Assembly (NCBI GenBank): GCA_030407315.1 | Contig: JALQPE010002091.1 | Span: forward strand, 1 to 45,484 | DNA: 45,484 nt | Source: Asparagopsis taxiformis | Lineage: Eukaryota > Rhodophyta > Florideophyceae > Bonnemaisoniales > Bonnemaisoniaceae | Direction: 5' to 3' | In this document: positions 30,811 through 39,891 of the stretch, one piece after another | Layout of the letters: each line of letters begins with the position of its first letter | Numbering within the stretch: position 1 is the first letter of the stretch | The notes under the pieces: model-generated | What the model saw: only the letters and a program-made list of their open reading frames with translations | Databases searched by the model: none | Told to the model about the DNA's origin: nothing | Program-made: the position numbers and the translations under genes

Positions 30811-33039
30811 ATGGTTACGACTCGTAGTACCGATGCTAACACCCCGCGGCCCGCCGGCTCTGCTGGAGGTGGAGCGAGAACCCCTTCGCAGGGCGCTCCC
30901 TCCCTCGTCGGGGCCGGTGCGCCGCCAGCGACGGAAGCGTCCGTCGCGCCCGCCCCATCCGTGAGGGCGGGAGAAGCCGTTGCTTCGCAGGCCGTCGCCT
31001 CTTCGTCTCGCCCGATGGCTCCGTCTCGCCTGGTGGCTTCCGTGACGCCTGCCGAGGCTGCTAGGGCCGTCGCCCCACGTGATGATGACGCAACGGCGTC
31101 CGACTCGGGGAATTCGTCACCCGTCATTCCGGATGCCGCGGCCCCTTCGATGGGTGTAGCCGCGATGGCAGCGGCCGCTCGTTCGCGTCGTGCTGTGGCG
31201 GCGGCCCGCACGGGCGTGCCTCGTCGTGATGGCTCGCCGCGTTCTCCTCGCCAGGACCCCTCGCCGGAGGGTGGTGACCCCGTTGGGACAGTCGGCACCG
31301 CCTCACGTGGCGGTGCGGCGCTAAACGTAGGCGTCCTGACCCACGCGTGGGCTGCGTTGCCCCGCGTGGGTATCACGGATGACGATCTCGCCACGTTGGC
31401 TAGAGATCGTCTGGACGCCCGCGCGGTCGTCGACTATATGCGTTCCGCCGAAGATACGTGGGGGCGAGCAGCCGGGCGTCGTTTCGCCAACGGGCCGCCG
31501 GGATCGGAACGTTACCAGATCCCGGCGTCGATACGTTGCGACCGCTCGTGGTTGCGTGACGTCAACGACGCGATCTACGTCGACCGTATGGACGCATACT
31601 TATGGAAGGGGACGCCCGAGGAACCGCCGTTCATCTCGGTGTCGTCCGTATTCGTATGTCCGCGGACACTTTCCGAAAGGCAACGTGCCGAATGGAAGAC
31701 TGCTCTTTCGTTGAGCGTCATCTCCAAAAGCGTCGTGTCGTACGATGACCACTTCGCTCTCCGCCACGTGAACGCGGACGACTATCGTGTGTCGCACGCG
31801 TCAGCTCCGTGGGTCGTCCCGAGCGAGCTCTACTTCCCGCCGTTGCCGGAAGTAGTCGAGGAGTTTCCGTACCCCCGTGGGTCGTCCACGTTATTACCAC
31901 GCGTGGTACATTATTTCACCGATGCCGTGAAGGACGCGCCTGCCCCCGTGAAGGAACGTTTCCTTATGGCCGTGGACATCGAACACGCAGCGATGCTCGC
32001 GTGCTCGCTATTCGTGGAACGTCGTGTGTTCGGGCGCGCGTGCCTACTGCCGGAGTCCACGTTGGACTTCCTGGCCGATTACGAGATGCTTCGTGCAATC
32101 CCGGTTGACGGTTCCGACACGTTTGTCTCCGTCACCAGCGCGTTGGCTGAGGTTCGCGGCGCCCTTGCATTGGGGCCGGAGTATCGGGTTATACGTCCCG
32201 ATTACGCAAGCGGCGATAACCAGGAGTTCGTCTCCGTTCGTAGCGATGGGGCTTACGTGCCGCGGGTCGCTTCCCGTTCCGAACGCCGTCGTGGCAATCG
32301 TGCCGGTTATTTCGGCGGCCTCGGGGGCAACGAGCGCCCCCGAGGGACGCGTTCTGGCCGTCGTGGCCATCAAAACGAAGCGCCGCGTGCGCCGGGTCCT
32401 CGAGAGGTCGTGCCACGCGAGGCTACGGGAGGGGGCAACGTTGCCCAGGTCAGTCGTCCGAGTGTGGCCACGCCGGCCGAACGCGCGCCACGCTTCGTTA
32501 GCCTGGACGACCGCGTCTCCGATGAGGATGCCCGCCGGCTTCTCGGTACGTCGATGTCCGCTCCGCCTCGTGCGGACGGCTGGGTTATCCGTTCCCTCAT
32601 CTCGTCCGTGGCTCGCGCAGCCGAAGAGTTCAGGGCCCAGACGTTGGACCTGACTGCCCGCTTGGCAACGGAACGCGCGATTTCCGAGCGTCTCGCCGCG
32701 GCGACTCGTAGTTACGCGCCGCCCGTTGGCGTTCGTAATGAACCGTACGGTTACGCGAGTGGCGGCGGCTTCGGCGACCCCGTCGGGTATGGTCACGCAG
32801 CGGCGTACCTGCCACGCGACCCCGCTCCGGCGCGCCCTTCGGATACGCGCAGTCACGGGACTGCGGATCCTTACGCTAGGGATCCCGCGTCTCGTCGCGA
32901 GCGAGCCCCCGTGGTCACGCAGACCGTCGATCCGTACGCGCCGGGCTTCGTTCAGCCCAGTCGCAGCCGCAGCCACGATAGCCGCGGCGAAGGCCCTGGT
33001 CCGTATGACCCTGCGGGCAAGCGTTCTCGTCGCTACTAG
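30811..33039 (+). CDS. Antisense ORF of element 2, unknown 742-aa protein
   Basis: Intact frame from ATG 30811 (context ACGATGG) to TAG, opposite in strand to gag-pol. The same frame is open upstream to about 30667 but has no earlier ATG, so the hydrophobic stretch there is probably not translated. The N-terminal ~200 residues are Ala/Pro/Ser/Arg-rich and disordered-looking. A folded-looking core (about residues 210-450) includes RCDRSWLRDVNDAIYVDRM, SVSSVFVCPRTLSERQRAEW and EHAAMLACSLFVERRVFGRA. Next comes an RG-rich basic part (RRRGNRAGYFGGLGG, GTRSGRRGHQ), a short helical segment (TLDLTARLATERAISERL), and a Tyr/Pro/Arg-rich tail ending in KRSRRY. No known domain is recognised. A decayed counterpart exists in element 1 at the same relative place. 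Some plant Ty3/gypsy elements are known to carry antisense ORFs between pol and the 3' LTR; the role is unknown. Confidence 0.8.
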   Translation: MVTTRSTDANTPRPAGSAGGGARTPSQGAPSLVGAGAPPATEASVAPAPSVRAGEAVASQAVASSSRPMAPSRLVASVTPAEAARAVAPRDDDATASDSGNSSPVIPDAAAPSMGVAAMAAAARSRRAVAAARTGVPRRDGSPRSPRQDPSPEGGDPVGTVGTASRGGAALNVGVLTHAWAALPRVGITDDDLATLARDRLDARAVVDYMRSAEDTWGRAAGRRFANGPPGSERYQIPASIRCDRSWLRDVNDAIYVDRMDAYLWKGTPEEPPFISVSSVFVCPRTLSERQRAEWKTALSLSVISKSVVSYDDHFALRHVNADDYRVSHASAPWVVPSELYFPPLPEVVEEFPYPRGSSTLLPRVVHYFTDAVKDAPAPVKERFLMAVDIEHAAMLACSLFVERRVFGRACLLPESTLDFLADYEMLRAIPVDGSDTFVSVTSALAEVRGALALGPEYRVIRPDYASGDNQEFVSVRSDGAYVPRVASRSERRRGNRAGYFGGLGGNERPRGTRSGRRGHQNEAPRAPGPREVVPREATGGGNVAQVSRPSVATPAERAPRFVSLDDRVSDEDARRLLGTSMSAPPRADGWVIRSLISSVARAAEEFRAQTLDLTARLATERAISERLAAATRSYAPPVGVRNEPYGYASGGGFGDPVGYGHAAAYLPRDPAPARPSDTRSHGTADPYARDPASRRERAPVVTQTVDPYAPGFVQPSRSRSHDSRGEGPGPYDPAGKRSRRY

Positions 33040-33398
33040 GTCGTTCCTAGGTTAGTTCGTAGGCCACGTCGGCTCTAGCATCGTATTGCTTCGTAAACTT
33101 CGTCTTGTTTCTTTGCGTAATCGCATGGCTCCGTTGAGCTTCGTAATTTGCGTTTGGCAGGTCGTCTGCAGCAGAGGAGGGGTTTAGCGTTAAGCCCCTC
33201 CCCACAATTTTTTTGTTGTGGCGTCTACCCCGTCGGGTGTCGTAAGGCTTACGTAGCCCGTGTTTCGAGTTCGCGGCGGCGCGTGCCCGTTGGCAGGTTC
33301 GTAACACACGCAATTATTCGGCAAAGCGGCGGCGCGTAGCGGCGGCTTTTCACTGCGAGTGGTACGTTAACCTCGATCTTAGAGCCCGTTGGCGTGCG
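33040..33398. other. Spacer after the antisense gene
   Basis: No gene. A short inverted repeat around AAGCCCCTCC near 33192 is preceded by a matching GGAGGGGTTT (33176-33185), possibly a 3'-end hairpin for the antisense transcript. Confidence 0.4.
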
Positions 33399-34105
33399 TA
33401 TCATTTAGTAACTAACTCGCAAATCGTTTCCGCCGTCGTTTCTCGTTCGGATAACCCCGTCGGGTGTCGGATTTCGTTGAGCATTCGAGCTCCTTAGCGC
33501 GTAGCACATCGGTGCCCATTTTAATTTGCTCCGATGAGCTGGGCGAAAATTTCGTCGAACGTCAGACCGACGGGCGTGTGAGTCGGTTTGACGTTCTACG
33601 CCGTGGCGTGTATGTAGTAATTCGTCGCAGTACGTTGCGGTTTCGTTGACGACGTGGTGGCCGGCGGGCTTGGCTTTTCGTATAGCCGTTGACGTCATTA
33701 GCGCCGTCGCGCTTCGCGTTGCCGCGGCTTCACGTTGGCCAGTGGCGTTATCATTTTGTAACTATCTCGGAATTCGTTTCCGCCGTCGTTCCTCGTGCGG
33801 ATAACCCCGTCGGGTGTCGAATTCCGTTGAGCATTCGAGCTCTCTGGCACGTAGCACGTCGGTGCCAATTTTAATTCGCTCCGGTGAGCTGGACGGAAAA
33901 TTCGCTAAGCGTCAGGCCGACTCGCGCGTGAGTTGGCTTGACGCTTCACGCCGTTGCGTGTACGCGGTAGTGCGTCGTGGTGCGTCGCGGTTCCGTAGAC
34001 AACGTTTTTGCCGGCGGGCTTGGCTTTTCGTATAGCCGTTAACACCGTTAGCGCCGTCGCGCTTCACGTTCCCGCGGCTTCACGTTAGCCGGTGGCGCAA
34101 TCGTT
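33399..34105. repeat. Tandem repeat of 350 bp inside element 2, two copies plus a partial
   Basis: ATAACCCCGTCGGGTGTCG occurs at 33451 and 33801, exactly 350 bp apart, and the surrounding blocks match over the whole period with scattered differences. A third partial copy begins at about 34017 (GGCTTTTCGTATAGCCGTT, matching about 33670). The repeats lie between pol and the antisense gene. They contain no coherent protein. Confidence 0.8.
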
Positions 34106-35341
34106 GCGCTAGTCCGCTTCGTGTGGTGGCGTCGTTCGCCGCGGCGTCCGAGGAGCGTTTCGTTAGCTCATTCGTTATGTGGTGCGACGTGCACCTGGGC
34201 ATACGTAATGCTCGCCCTCTACGCCGTTGCGTAATTCCGTTTATTCGACTTGCGAACCCGACGGGGACGCGATTGACGCAGTCGCTTCGCATGCCCGCGG
34301 GCGTTTGAGGCTGTTACGTGAGCCAACTTTTCGTCGGCTTGTTGCCTTCAGCTGTGCCGTTTACGTTGGCTACCAGCTTGTACGCCGTTGCGTATTCGTG
34401 TTTCGTTACGTGCGTTCGACTGGCCGGCGGGCTTTTCGCTTTCGCGCGTCGTTCGTTATGCCCGCGTGGCAGGACACCGTTGTGTCGTTCCGTGGTTGCC
34501 GTACGTGGCTACCGCGTTCGGCGTCGTGCCTCACGATGGCGATACGGTTCGCCGTCCGTCGTCGCGGCCTCGTTGGCTCGTCTTTCGCACGCTTTACTCG
34601 CGCGCTTCGTGCGCTGAGACCCGTTGGTCTAATTCGTCGGCTAACGTATAGCTTCGTTCCGCTTCGTGCGGGGAGTTTCGTAATGAGGCCGTTGCCATCT
34701 TCGCTGGGGACGCGTCCGTCCTACGTCGTTTCTCCGCCTACCGGCGTCACGTTGCCGTTAGCTCGCGAGCTGTTTGGCGTTGACCTCGTTGGTCGATGCG
34801 ACTCGTTGTCAGCGGCTGTCCACGGGGACGTACGATGGCTCACGTGACATGCCAAAATTACGAAATTTTCGGGGCACGCGTGTCCCGAGATTTGGCCGGA
34901 TTAGCGCACTGTAATCGGCCCGATTTTTCGTACCGTGCGTCCATGGCCCGCTGGCCCAAGTATAATTTTTCGCGCGAAAAATCTGACGTGTTGTCCGTCC
35001 GTGGCCCGTGGTGTCGTCACCTTTGCCCGTGGGACGGTCAACACTGTCGAGCCAGTCGTGGCTCTTCACATCGTGTGAATCGTCCGCGCGTGGACTCGTC
35101 GTCCAATCTTTCGTTGGCGCTCGTGCCTCCACCAACGTATGGTGTCGAAAACGAAAAGAGCGACGGCTCTAGCACGCATCGCGCCCCCCCCCCAACGCAA
35201 GGGTGGACGTCCCGGCCACTCGTTGTGCCTTCGCTTCTCGTTCGTGCGGCTCGTCGCCTTCGTTTGTTGCATCGTGCAACGTCGCGCACGCGTGCGCTTA
35301 ACCCGACGCTCGTGTGCGTTTTCGGGGGCCGTCGTGGCCTT
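34106..35341. other. Spacer downstream of pol in element 2
   Basis: No gene supported. It contains an 18-bp perfect palindrome, ATTTTTCGCGCGAAAAAT, at 34965-34982. An imperfect hairpin around 34859-34895 has TTTTCGGGG and CCCGAGATTT arms and resembles the hairpin at 30294-30333. A 9-C run occurs near 35187-35195. Confidence 0.5.
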
Positions 35342-38300
35342 TCACGTTGTTGCTCGTCGCACGCGTGCGAAGTATCGAGAGACGCTCTCTTCAGATACGT
35401 TCCGGCGGGGTTCCCACGTAGGGTTACGATACCCGACCCACTTCACGAGGAAGTCTAACGTTCCGTCCTCGTTCACGCGGTGGTTGAGTAGGTCGTCTAC
35501 TACATACGCTGGACCGTCGCGGTTCTTGTCGAGGTCTGCCTCGGTGGCATCGTATGGCTCCGGCGGGGGCGCGTTCGCCGGCGTTGGCGCGTACGCAACG
35601 CGGTCCGAGTTGACACGTTCAACTACGTCTCCTCGTTGGATGACGAACGTTCGTACGTCGTTACGTAGTACGCGGAACGGTCCCAACGCGTGGTTGCCGA
35701 GCTTCGTGCCCTTCGTGGTCCCGTCCGTCGGGTCGATGAATACGTATTCTCCCGCGCGGATGTTTCGATTCGAGACACGGACTCGTTTGTCGAAATTTCG
35801 TTTATAACGTGCCTGCGCGGCCTTCAGCGTTCGATACGCATTGTCCATCGTTGTGGCGAGCTCACGAACGTAAGTGGCTCGCCCTCCCCCGTCGGGTAGT
35901 TCGCGGTTCGTTACCGACGTGTGTAGCGCCAACGGTGGCGGTGGATTCGTGAGAATCAAATCGAAGGGCGTCGTGCCCGTGCTCGAATGCACATGCGTGT
36001 TGTACGCAAACGTTAACGCCGATGCGTATCGATCCCAGTCGTTCTGGTTTTCGTTCACGTAATTGCGCAGCATCGCCAGGATCGTCCTGTTGTAGCGCTC
36101 CACCTGCCCGTTCGTTTGGGGGTGGTACGTCGACGTAAAGACGTTCGTCACGCCGATTTCGTTGCAGACGCGCTGGAAAAACTTAGCAGCGAACTGCTTT
36201 CCGTTATCGCTTATGAGCGTCCGTGGGGGTCCATACGAGAAGACCCACGCGTTGACGAACGCGCTCGCCACGTTGGCGGAATCGATATTTCGTAGAGGTA
36301 CGACTCTAGTCAGCTTCGTGAAGCGGTCCGTTATCACGAGGATAAATCGGTTACCACGCGTGGTCTTCGTAAGCGGACCTAGTATGTCGATACATAGGTC
36401 TCGCAGCGGCTCCGTAGCCGGAAATAAACGTAACGGGTTCGTCCGTTTGCGAAGCTTCACGCGGTTCTTCGCACATCCAACGCAGTTTCGTACCGTTGCG
36501 TGGATGTCGGCGGCCATCGCGGGCCAGTAGTACGTCCTCCGTAGGGTATAGTACATACGCGTTTGCCCGGGATGTCCAGCGAGGACGTGGTGGTGCGTTA
36601 ACTCCAGCAGCCGCGGCCGTAACGAAGCCGGCACAACGATTTGTGTACGTTCCTCACCGTGAGGGTTCCGGCGTCGGAGTAAGCCATCGTGGCCTTCGAA
36701 GAATGCAGCGTCCTGCGTCTCGGACTGTCGTGTCAGTATCGTTTGACAGAACGCGTCCTCGCGTTGAGCTTCGATAAGCTCGTCCCTCGTAATGGGAAGC
36801 TGAACGTCAGCTGGTGGCACGCGTGCCGAATCGTCTTCGGCAGCGCGCTGTTCGTCGAGGAAATCCGGTTCCTCGTCGAGAACGTCATCGAGCGACGCGT
36901 CGCGGTTGAACTCGAGGCCATCGTGGCCAGCCGTCGTGGCCGATGTTCGTTCATCACGAGTCTCGTTCGACGGGTCGTCGTGACCCCTGGCATTCGTTGC
37001 CTTTTTACGTACGGACGTCGTTCGTCCTTGCCCATTTCGTGTGGGTTGTCGCCGACTGCGAGTCGTCACGAGGACCGCGTCCCCGTACGATGGTACGTCA
37101 TCGTCGACGGGTCGACCGTCGTCATACGTAGATATCACACGTGATAAAGCGTCAGGTACCTGGTGCACGCGCCCAGGCCTGTACGTGACTTCGAAATCGA
37201 ATTCGGCAACGCGTAGCCTCCATCGTAGTAGTCGTCCGGACGCGTCCGTCAACGTCATCAGCCAACGTAAGGCTTCGTGATCCGTACGTACGGTAAATCG
37301 TTGACCCTCTACGTAGGGTCGGAGCGACGTTATCGCCCAAACGACGGAGTAACACTCGCGCTCCGTTGCCGAGTAACCGCGTTCGGTTTCGTTGAGGGTC
37401 TTCGACCAGTACCCAATCGGCACCCATTCGTTGGGCTTATCTTCGTTCTGCTGCTGGAGCAACGTAGCTCCCAGCTGATACGCCGACGCGTCGGTATCGA
37501 TCATGAACGGACGTCCCGCCTTCGGAAGGTGCAATACTGGTGGCGACACCAGTATTGTCTTCAACGTTTCGAACGCATTCGTTTGCGCGTCCGTTGGGTT
37601 CGTCCAATCGGGGGAAGCGTCCTTCTTCAACATCGTGTTGAGTGGCCGAGCGATCTCGGCATACGCCTTTACGAAACGGCGGTAAACGTTGGCCGCGCCC
37701 AAAAACGATCGACATTGCGTCTTGTCGCGTGGGAACGTAGCCGTACGAAAGGCTTCCTTGTTCCGAGCTGCGACGTGCAGCTTCCCTGGGGTAATCACGT
37801 GCCCCAGGTAGTCAACTCGTGGTTGAAAGAACGAGCACTTCGTGAGCTTTAACGTTACTCCCGCTGCGCGTAGCAGGGAAAGCACCTGGTCAACGTGACC
37901 CAGGTGAGACTCGAGGTCTTTCGAAAAGACGATTACGTCGTCTAAGTAGACCAGGCACGATTGCCAACGTACTCCGGAGAGGATGATGTCCAACGTCCGC
38001 TGAAACGTAGCGGGGGCATTTCGTAGCCCGAATGGCATTCGCACGTAGCGATACGTTCCCATGAAAGACGTAAACGTTGTCTTATCACGGTCCTCGGCGG
38101 AGACGGGCACTTGCCAGTAACCGGCGTTACAATCGAGTGTCGTGAAGATGGCGGCGTCGCCCAACGAATCGAGGCAATCTTCCATACGAGGAAGCGGGTA
38201 CGAATCAGCGATCGTTTTCGCGTTCAAACGCCTGTAATCGACACAGAAACGTAAGGATCCGTCCTTCTTCGGCACCAACACGATTGGTGACGCCCATTCG

Positions 38301-38584
38301 CTGGACGCGGGTTCGATAACCCCTTCGTTGAGCATCTTCGTGATCTGCTCCTCGGCTATCGTACGTAAAGCCGGACCCTGACGATAGGGCATTGAACGTA
38401 TGGGCCGCGTGCCCGGTTCGAGTTCGATTCGATGCTCCGTAGCATTGATTTCGCCGAGGCGTCCGCTCGTCCACATTGACGAATGTGTAGCTAGCATCTC
38501 GTTGATGCGCTTTCGTAAATCCTCGTCGTCGAGGTGCGACAAATCGATTGTCGACTGCCAATCGTGGCGGGGTCGTTCCCCTTT
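35342..38584 (-). CDS. pol: Pol of element 2: RT, RNase H, integrase, chromodomain
   Basis: The frame gives 1066 aa counted from a TTG at 38542 and is open further upstream to the frameshift region, so it has no ATG of its own and must be reached from protease. RT: SLRFCVDYRRLNAKT, LDCNAGYWQ near 136-144, and YLDD at 199-202. RNase H: IDTDAS at 348-353 and DALSR. An acidic linker of about 110 residues follows. Integrase: zinc domain with HHVLAGHPG and CVGCAKNR, then the DDE core with Asp 719 (CIDILG), Asp 779 (SDNG) and Glu 815 (QVER). A GPF-type motif (HALGPFRVL) near 951-959 and a chromodomain at about 1013-1058 with WVGYRNPTWEP complete it. All catalytic residues are in place and there is no internal stop, so this Pol looks functional. 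Confidence 0.92.
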   Translation of the reverse strand, partial: KGERPRHDWQSTIDLSHLDDEDLRKRINEMLATHSSMWTSGRLGEINATEHRIELEPGTRPIRSMPYRQGPALRTIAEEQITKMLNEGVIEPASSEWASPIVLVPKKDGSLRFCVDYRRLNAKTIADSYPLPRMEDCLDSLGDAAIFTTLDCNAGYWQVPVSAEDRDKTTFTSFMGTYRYVRMPFGLRNAPATFQRTLDIILSGVRWQSCLVYLDDVIVFSKDLESHLGHVDQVLSLLRAAGVTLKLTKCSFFQPRVDYLGHVITPGKLHVAARNKEAFRTATFPRDKTQCRSFLGAANVYRRFVKAYAEIARPLNTMLKKDASPDWTNPTDAQTNAFETLKTILVSPPVLHLPKAGRPFMIDTDASAYQLGATLLQQQNEDKPNEWVPIGYWSKTLNETERGYSATERECYSVVWAITSLRPYVEGQRFTVRTDHEALRWLMTLTDASGRLLRWRLRVAEFDFEVTYRPGRVHQVPDALSRVISTYDDGRPVDDDVPSYGDAVLVTTRSRRQPTRNGQGRTTSVRKKATNARGHDDPSNETRDERTSATTAGHDGLEFNRDASLDDVLDEEPDFLDEQRAAEDDSARVPPADVQLPITRDELIEAQREDAFCQTILTRQSETQDAAFFEGHDGLLRRRNPHGEERTQIVVPASLRPRLLELTHHHVLAGHPGQTRMYYTLRRTYYWPAMAADIHATVRNCVGCAKNRVKLRKRTNPLRLFPATEPLRDLCIDILGPLTKTTRGNRFILVITDRFTKLTRVVPLRNIDSANVASAFVNAWVFSYGPPRTLISDNGKQFAAKFFQRVCNEIGVTNVFTSTYHPQTNGQVERYNRTILAMLRNYVNENQNDWDRYASALTFAYNTHVHSSTGTTPFDLILTNPPPPLALHTSVTNRELPDGGGRATYVRELATTMDNAYRTLKAAQARYKRNFDKRVRVSNRNIRAGEYVFIDPTDGTTKGTKLGNHALGPFRVLRNDVRTFVIQRGDVVERVNSDRVAYAPTPANAPPPEPYDATEADLDKNRDGPAYVVDDLLNHRVNEDGTLDFLVKWVGYRNPTWEPRRNVSEESVSRYFARVRRATT

Positions 38585-39891
38585 TCGTTGACCAACGGGT
38601 CTGGCGTTTCGTCGCCCAACCCGGTCGTATTTGTCCGCGTCGTCGCGTCGACTAGCGGTAGGTTCAAAACCTTCGCGAGGGCTTCGCCGCCCTCACGCTT
38701 GAGTGGGACGATTCCCAACGGGGAGCGTACCGCGTACGCAATCGTTGCGCCTTTCGGCAATTCGCGGTCCTTCTTCGTGAAGTTCGACACGATAATAGAG
38801 AACGTCTCTCTCGGTCCTACGTCGACCACTCCGTTGGCTATGCGCAGCCCATGCCGGAATTGCACCGACGCTTTCGGTTCGAGGAACACGAGTCCGGTCG
38901 CATCCGTCGTCACGTTGACGGTCCGTTGCGACATCGCCGGTACACGCGTGTACTTCGTCAGGCGAACCGAGAACGTTCGGCTCGGCCTATTCGAGGCCGC
39001 GTTACGCTCGCGGCGTTTCGGGTGTTCCACGTTTGGATTCGTCTCTTCCCCCTCCTCGTACGGAGTCGTCGTATCGCCCTCCGCGATAATGGGTATCGTA
39101 TCCCCCCGATGGAGGTCGATTGTCTGCGCTCGACAGCGTATAGCATCGACATGCTTCGACATGAACGACGTGCCCATTATAACGGGAACAGCCAGCGTGT
39201 TGGCTACGAAGAATTTTACGCGGAACAGCGAGTTCCCCAACCTGACACGAAGCAGGATGGCGCCTTCGATAGGCAAACGTCGCCCGTTGGCGTCTCCGAG
39301 CTTCGGTAGCTCTTCGTCACGTAGACAGCGGTCGACCCAGTCGTAGGGTAGTAAACTTGTTCGTATCAAGTTGTAGCCGCTGCACGTATCCATCGCGATG
39401 GTAATCGCCCTCATCACGTTGAGGTCTAGTCCGATCGTTCCGGACACGATATAATGCTTCGACGCAAGTAGGCACGTATGCCCGTCGAGGACCAACGGTT
39501 CGGTCCTGACCGGCGCGCGGTCTACGTCTTCGCTAGCGGTTCGTCGCTTCACCGTATGAGCCCGTATGGCTTCTTTTGCGTCGACACGCTTCGTATAAGC
39601 CGCGTGCTTGGCTTTCTCGCGCTCGGAAGCGTCGTGCTTCCGGGTAGCGCGTCTCGCTCGTCTGCGAGGCTTCCTCTTCGTGTGAGGTTCGTTCGTCCCG
39701 TCGGACTTCGTTTCTTCCCCCACGTCGGGTGTCGTGTGACTCGAGTTGGCCTTCGCGGCCGTGAGCTTTACGTAACTCTCGTTCATCGGTGAGCCTGCGG
39801 AGGACCAATCATCGACGTCGGTCGTCCCCCTTTTACGTAAGGGTTCAGGCGATGTGGGTGGCTCGTGACCTACATCGCCTGGTCGTTTCCC
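38491..39891 (-). CDS. pro: Protease ORF of element 2 with DTCSG active site
   Basis: Its frame is entered from gag at the heptamer 39891-39885. The first codon of the longest frame is GTG, so independent initiation is unlikely. A long hydrophilic N-terminal part with a very basic block (KRKPRRRARRATRKHD) precedes the retropepsin. The active-site loop reads AMDTCSGYNLIR (Asp 181 counted from the GTG at 39930), where family members usually have DTG or DSG followed by A. The Gly after Thr is replaced by Cys. VPVIMGTSFM corresponds to the second conserved segment. The C-terminal ~25 residues after the pol overlap are probably not used. Confidence 0.8.
   Translation of the reverse strand, partial: GKRPGDVGHEPPTSPEPLRKRGTTDVDDWSSAGSPMNESYVKLTAAKANSSHTTPDVGEETKSDGTNEPHTKRKPRRRARRATRKHDASEREKAKHAAYTKRVDAKEAIRAHTVKRRTASEDVDRAPVRTEPLVLDGHTCLLASKHYIVSGTIGLDLNVMRAITIAMDTCSGYNLIRTSLLPYDWVDRCLRDEELPKLGDANGRRLPIEGAILLRVRLGNSLFRVKFFVANTLAVPVIMGTSFMSKHVDAIRCRAQTIDLHRGDTIPIIAEGDTTTPYEEGEETNPNVEHPKRRERNAASNRPSRTFSVRLTKYTRVPAMSQRTVNVTTDATGLVFLEPKASVQFRHGLRIANGVVDVGPRETFSIIVSNFTKKDRELPKGATIAYAVRSPLGIVPLKREGGEALAKVLNLPLVDATTRTNTTGLGDETPDPLVNEKGNDPATIGSRQSICRTSTTRIYESASTRC
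38578..38584 (-). promoter_or_regulatory. Possible protease-pol -1 frameshift site, AAAGGGG
   Basis: In the protease frame the minus strand reads A AAG GGG (38584-38578), and the -1 frame is pol. The Y position is G, which does not fit the strict eukaryotic rule (A or U). A missing base in this run or in the C4 run at 38569-38572 would explain the shift equally well. In element 1 protease and pol seem to have been one frame. Confidence 0.3.
39846..39891 (-). promoter_or_regulatory. Gag-protease -1 ribosomal frameshift signal of element 2
   Basis: GGGAAAC on the minus strand (39891-39885) is in the gag frame as G GGA AAC. Three bases later begins a perfect 10-bp stem, CAGGCGATGT (39881-39872) with ACATCGCCTG (39855-39846), and a 16-nt loop that can form three more pairs. 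The gag stop TAG lies at 39872-39870, at the end of the 5' arm and the start of the loop. The -1 frame runs without stop into protease. Element 1 has the same heptamer, frame and hairpin placement with different stem sequence, which supports structure-level conservation. Confidence 0.85.

Noticed and set aside
34227..34847. Plus-strand 206-aa ORF in the element 2 spacer
   Set aside because: Arg/Ala/Leu/Val-rich shadow of GC-rich DNA with no motif. Adjacent frames are similarly open.
38534..39346. Plus-strand 270-aa ORF opposite protease of element 2
   Set aside because: Complement of a coding region with strong codon bias. No independent features.
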